A stretch of DNA of 64,000 nucleotides. Source: Henckelia pumila (lineage: Eukaryota > Streptophyta > Magnoliopsida > Lamiales > Gesneriaceae). This document shows, one piece after another, positions 59,263 through 64,000 of the stretch. The DNA is taken from the NCBI RefSeq assembly GCF_033568475.1, contig NC_133121.1, positions 134,820,375-134,884,374 on the forward strand, read 5' to 3'. The position numbers were made by a program, and so were the translations under genes. The notes under the pieces were generated by a model, which did no database searches, was not told the origin of the DNA, and saw only the letters and a program-made list of their open reading frames with translations. Within the stretch, counting starts at the first letter, position 1. Each line of letters begins with the position of its first letter.

Positions 59263-59458
59263 GGCCCCGTTTGGTTTCAAAAGCCAGGCCAATAAATCAC
59301 TTTTTTAAGTGCTTTTCAGTTAACAAGGTGTTTGGTTGACCAAAAAAGTCCTTAAATAAACACTTTTTAAGTCAAAATTAGAGCCTTTTTAAAATCCAAA
59401 AATTATAGCTTTTAAAAGCACTTATTTTAAAAAATGTCTACAAAATCCAAACGGGCTC
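59263..59458. mobile_element. MITE in the X8 upstream region, empty site known
   Basis: Ends GGCCCCGTTTGGTTTC and CCAAACGGGCTC are inverted repeats, and internal AAGTGCTTTT and AAAAGCACTT pair too. The paralogous region near 48655 reads GAGATATAGTTAT without the insert, and here the same word is split with ATA on both sides, so the target duplication is ATA. A 3-bp duplication suggests the PIF/Harbinger group. Confidence 0.8.
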
Positions 59459-59586
59459 ATAGTTATAATCTCACGCTATAATTTTAAAAAAAAAATCACA
59501 CAATTGGCTTTAATTTTAGAAATATATCTTGACTAAAATAAATCATGTTACGATTTTTTCAATAGGATTTAATATAATATTATTAG

Positions 59587-59620
<34 letters not shown>

Positions 59621-59836
59621 TGACTAAATAAATCATATTACGTTTTTTTAATCATAATCCTATTATAATTTTAGAAACTGATGAGTATAAGTATATTTTT
59701 AATCTATATCTATACCTATACTTATATCTATACCTATATATATATATTTATATTGCAAATAAAAGGAAAAAGTTGTTAAGTTGTTAATATTTCACAGTTG
59801 TAAAACTTTGATATTTTATTCATATTTTTAAATAGG

Positions 59837-59867
<31 letters not shown>

Positions 59868-60349
59868 ATCGTGAAATAACAATTTTCTCCTTTTATTTAT
59901 ACTATAAGCAAAACCATATAAAAATATATATGGTTATAAAAGTAAAAACAAAATTTTAATTAGGACATAAATGTAAATCAATATTTTTATTATATGTAAA
60001 ATCGATTATTATGATTTGGTCGAAATTGACAAAGTGTGTACATATTAGATAAGTATTCAGTTTTTAAAAAAATTAAAATACCCAAATATTTTGTTTTTTT
60101 ATTTTTTGTAGAATATATTTTTTCCACAAATATTTTTAAAAAAATTCCAAAAATATTTTAATTAAATATTAGTCAGTTTGTTAAAAGATTGAAATACGAT
60201 ACTTGATTATTATTTTTTTAGATTGAATAAACATATATTTTTTTAAAAAAATCTTATATATTTTAACTTGTGTACATAAAGTGCTACTGAGGTAAATAAT
60301 TATATCATGAATTCATATTTAAATATAAAAAATATTAAATTTGTAAAAG

Positions 60350-60407
<58 letters not shown>

Positions 60408-60600
60408 TAATTAAATTAAACACTCGTGTTGAAATAAATCAATTCAAGTATAGTCAAATTTTAATCTAAAATAATAAATAAAAAACACACCAACACACAC
60501 ATATCATATATATAAAAGTTGAAATTAAAAAAATTTAACTAATTTTTCTCCTCATAAAAATTAAAACCATTAAAAAAAATTTATGAGATGATATTGCAAT
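59459..60600. repeat. AT-rich DNA with several microsatellites
   Basis: (AT)n runs are at about 59590-59619 and 59838-59867, and a compound (AT)n(GT)n run is at about 60357-60406. No gene. Confidence 0.8.
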
Positions 60601-61360
60601 TAATGGAGGAATATTAGATACATAAAAGTTAGATCGGATCGTCCGATCTTGCCCATCATCAGAACTTTTTCAATGCCTTCAAACTCCACATGTTCGAATG
60701 ATCCGATCCTAGGGTTTGGATCATCCGATCCGCCCGATCACTTGAAACCCTCCAGATCATTTTCGGACTTCTTGGATCCCATTTTCATCTCCTTAATCTC
60801 AATTGAAGATTCCTTAATTAATCAAGTTTTACACAATTTTAACATGATCACTCTATTAATCGTCAATTAATTACTTATTCTGGATTCGAATTACTACAAA
60901 TACGAGACATCGGTGCATCAAACTTTAAATTTAAATGCCTAGCAGGTGCTGAAAAATATATTTACTCATTATTTTTATTAAAATAAAATGTAACATGCTT
61001 AACTTAGGCGACTTAGCAACTGTCTAAGCATTTCTTGATCTAATCAGGCCCAGAAGATGAGCGTATAAATTACTAGGTAATACAAAAAATAAAAAATAAA
61101 AAAAATAAGAATAATAAGAGGTGCTAGACAATAAATATTTCAATTCATCTTGCCTTCTATCTTGTCTCTCTGTTAAATTGGTAAAAACGAAGGCAAATGG
61201 AAGCCCACATTCTCTTTCAACCGAAAAAACCAAGACAAATGAAAAATATCTTTGGTGGCCCAAATTTAATAAATGGAAGCCCACATTGGATATCCCTCTT
61301 TCAACCAGAAAAAGCCCGTCGATCTAAATATATAATTTCAACTTATTATTATGATTTTTG
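60601..61360. other. 3' flank of BAP31 with a short GATC-rich patch
   Basis: 60625-60760 is rich in GATCCGATC-type words, possibly an LTR remnant. About 61130-61360 is the BAP31 3' flank, part of which was copied to 15800-15980. Confidence 0.4.
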
Positions 61361-63926
61361 TCAATTCCGGTAGCCAAGAGCTTGATTCTGAAGATTTTGG
61401 TTATCTTCCAAAAGACGATCATATTCTAGGAGTAAATCAGCAGCTTGTTTCTGAAGGGCAGTAACATGACTTTCTGCCGTTTCCACTTTCTTATCTTTTT
61501 CCGTAGACTCCAGCTTAAGCTTCTTCAGATTTTCGGTCAAGCTAGACACTTCTTTCTGCAGACGCTTCACTTCACCGGCAGCTTTCTCTTCTTTTTCCTT
61601 GAGCTGTAATTTTTCTTTTTCGAGTCTCTCGGCTTCTTGTTTTGAAACTCCCGTTGTGCCCCTTAGCTTGATCAATTTTCGCATGTAATGATGCATGCGG
61701 TCGATTAAAAATCCGAGGAAGAGAGAAAACCCTGAGAGATGAGCACCGAATTGAAACGACACAAATTTAAAGGATGGTAATGAGAAGGGAAAGAGAAGTA
61801 CATGAAAATGGACAAGCTAGTGTCTCTGGAGATCATACCTGTACGAGAGTTAAATTCTAGTTCCAACTAATAGATATGATCTCTAATCCAATAAAATACT
61901 TAAAGTTTAGAAATTGCATATATATAAAAGTTATGAGACTTGGTATAATCAGTAAATTATATGCCAAAATGTCTTACAGACTAGTTCTAAGCCTTCTTCA
62001 AAAAATGGAACTGTAAGAGACATAAAAGATATGTGCACTAATATTTCACTTCGCAGAATAAAGGAATGATTCTCGACCTCAGGAACTGGAGTCATAGCCA
62101 TGGAAGTCAAACAAAATACAGTTAGATCAATGGATGTCGATCGTTATTCTACTACGAGGGATTCAAAAAATGGAGCTGTGAGAGAAATAAATGATATGTG
62201 CACTAATATTTCACTTCGCAGAATAAACGAATGCTTCTTGACCTCAGGAACTCGTGTTGTAGCCATGGAAATTAAACAAAATACAGTTAGATCAATGAAT
62301 GTAAATCGCTATTCTACACGAGGGACGAAGGTTTAAATTTTTTTTAAAAAAAAGAAGAAAAAGAAAAAGTAGTGCAGTTGATGCAGCCCAGATGATTGAT
62401 ATGAGGCTCGTAACCGAAAGGCATGGCTGAACTTTGAAACGCTTCAAGTGAAAACGAAGTAAGATGACCTATTTCTTGCATTAAATTCGATCCCTACTAT
62501 ATCCTACTAAGAAGAGATTAAGCATGGTAATTGAGGAAGTGTTGGTACACACCCCTTCCTCGACCCCTTTCATCATCTACTAGCGTAATAACTGTGTCCC
62601 TCTTCAATATGTGGAAGGATTATATGAGTTTACGCAAAGGATTCTTCCATTAACTTGAGTTACTAATTTTAGTAAAACAGAGACAGATGTGAAACAATCT
62701 CTAGCAGAATCCATCAGCTGCCAAGGATATACTTGGCGGTACATTCTGTCTCAAAATTAATGTCAAATCAAGTTTGTTCCGACGACAGCTGCAAAGTAAA
62801 TTTTCGGGTAATCACAAAACAGATTGTGTTCTCCTACGAGTATCCAGCTATTGAACGCAAATGCTCAATAGAAAGGAGCAAAGAGAAATAAGCATGAACA
62901 ATGCACTGCAGCAGCTAATGTTTCTTCTTTCGTTCATTTCAAAACTCTGTCAACAATGATTATGCAGTGGTTGTTATGTCACTTCTACAAGTTATGCAAT
63001 TCGCAAATTACATGACTAGAAAAAGGAAACATACCACCAAAAAAATTGTTGATAGGAGATTAAAGCTATCAATATAAAAATAGAGACGGATCTTAGCTCA
63101 TTGATCTGTCCTAAGAGAGTTTTAGCCTTTTGGAAAAGGGTGTCATGATACAATTTACCCTATAGATGATGCACGGGAAATGCAAAATATGAAAACAGCT
63201 TTGACATACTTAACATTACACAACTGATAAAAAGAACATACAATTATTATACACAGAATAAGAACATAAAAAGTTTTCCTCGTATCCATCCTTCAACAGA
63301 AAGTCTATCAAATTAAACAAATTTTGTATGAAGATTAATCTGCTATTCACTGAAATCAAAGCATCAAAGAACACCTAATTACACAACCACAAGTTGCTAT
63401 AAATTGCACCAGAAAAGATAGAGCAATAAGCATTCAGCAGAACATTTCAGGAAACAATATCAATACCTAGAAATCAGAAGCACGTGCATTTGGATTTAAG
63501 GGGCATAGCATCCGTATATCTAACTTCAAATAGACAACATTTTAGGGGAAATGAAGTAAAACAATCTGCTTGCACATACTCAAAAATCAAGAATCACAGT
63601 ATGTAACCATATTGGGCATCTTTCACCAAAAAAATAATGATCATACCCATAAGAGTAGCCTCTAACAAGTTGGTCCTCCAAAGTACTTGATCCATTGGTG
63701 TCATTGTTCCATGCTTCACCCCCTTGTTCTGAATCTTGATTATGCTAAATAAGTTTGATAAGAGTATGACAAATATAGTACCAGCAATGGTTAAAACAGT
63801 GGTCCTTCTAGTTTTCACTTGATCCAAACCCTTCATCGCCAGTTCCCTAAGTGGCCCAATCTTCACCATCAAAAGGAATGCCACAAAACCCTCCAAACAT
63901 ACAACCAGAAAGAACAAGGGAATCAT
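61361..63926 (-). CDS. BAP31-like endoplasmic reticulum membrane protein
   Basis: Two exons, minus strand: 63647-63926 (280 bases) and 61361-61731 (371 bases), joined at GG/GG in phase 1, giving 216 residues, the usual length for plant members. Donor G/GTATGA and acceptor CTCTCAG fit. Residues 1-110 hold hydrophobic segments (IPLFFLVVCLEGFVAFLLMV, TIFVILLSNLFSII, and FSLFLGFLIDRMHHYM across the splice). The C-terminal half is a charged coiled coil (EAERLEKEKLQLKEKEEKA and onward). BAP31 proteins sit in the ER membrane and help quality control and export of membrane proteins. The ATG at 63926 matches the family start. An in-frame upstream ATG at 63947 is less likely. The intron is long (1,915 bases). 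Confidence 0.88.
61997..62326. repeat. Tandem duplication, 2 x 165 bp, in the BAP31 intron
   Basis: Units start at 61997 and 62162 with TTCAAAAAATGGA. Both contain ATATGTGCACTAATATTTCA and AAACAAAATACAGTTAGATC. The period is 55 codons. The second unit is open in one frame (KNGAVREIND to NVNRYSTRG) and the first has stops, so it may be a captured exon duplicated in the intron. Confidence 0.75.
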
Positions 63927-64000
63927 TTTGCTACGAGAAGAATACACCTTTTTTCTTCAGAAACTAAGTAAGTTCAGATTTTCTCAAACCGGAGATCATA

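Noticed and set aside
60625-60760. GATCCGATC-rich patch as another copy of the gypsy LTR
   Set aside because: The words resemble but do not match the array, and no other LTR sequence flanks it.

Overview
This window is nuclear DNA of a flowering plant, most likely a eudicot. It is strongly AT-rich, its few real genes have GT-AG introns, and most of the sequence is plant-type transposons: a Ty3/gypsy chromovirus-like element, a Ty1/copia element, a Helitron, a CACTA end, a tRNA-derived SINE and several MITEs. The species cannot be named from the sequence.

Only three loci look like intact host genes. Two are small three-exon genes on the minus strand (47565-48354 and 58041-58948) encoding secreted proteins of about 115 residues with a single X8/CBM43 beta-1,3-glucan-binding domain, resembling Ole e 10. 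The third, at the right edge on the minus strand (61361-63926), encodes a BAP31-like endoplasmic reticulum membrane protein of about 216 residues. A second X8 type with a hydrophobic C-terminal tail exists only as damaged copies: one nearly intact with a single in-frame stop (56464-56949), two head-to-head at the left edge (648-1122 and 1911-2231), and a copy of the upstream region without a gene (16550-18826).

Layout. 1-2.7 kb: a foldback of about 300-bp arms, then the inverted X8 pseudogene pair. 2.7-13.9 kb: AT-rich intergenic DNA with MITEs and a decayed coding relic. 10.6-16.7 kb: duplicated segments, a SINE and BAP31 fragments. 16.5-19.5 kb: the orphan X8 upstream region, a foldback element and a GC-rich hairpin cluster. 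19.5-27.1 kb: a complete but decayed gypsy element with target-site duplication TTGAG. 28.0-38.5 kb: a Helitron with both termini recognisable, a broken Rep-helicase and possible captured exons. 39.4-42.5 kb: an MO25 (Cab39) gene fragment, a CACTA terminus and a copia RNase H fragment. 42.5-47.1 kb: further copies of the duplicated segment, the SINE and BAP31. 48.8-53.8 kb: a very young copia element with target-site duplication ATCTT, inserted upstream of the first X8 gene. 55-59 kb: the second X8 cluster. 59-64 kb: a MITE, microsatellites and BAP31.

The overall picture is a local X8 gene family spread by segmental and inverted duplication and then heavily invaded by transposons. The most unusual part is the left edge, where inverted pseudogene copies could make long double-stranded RNA matching related X8 genes. 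That is an inference and needs small-RNA data.
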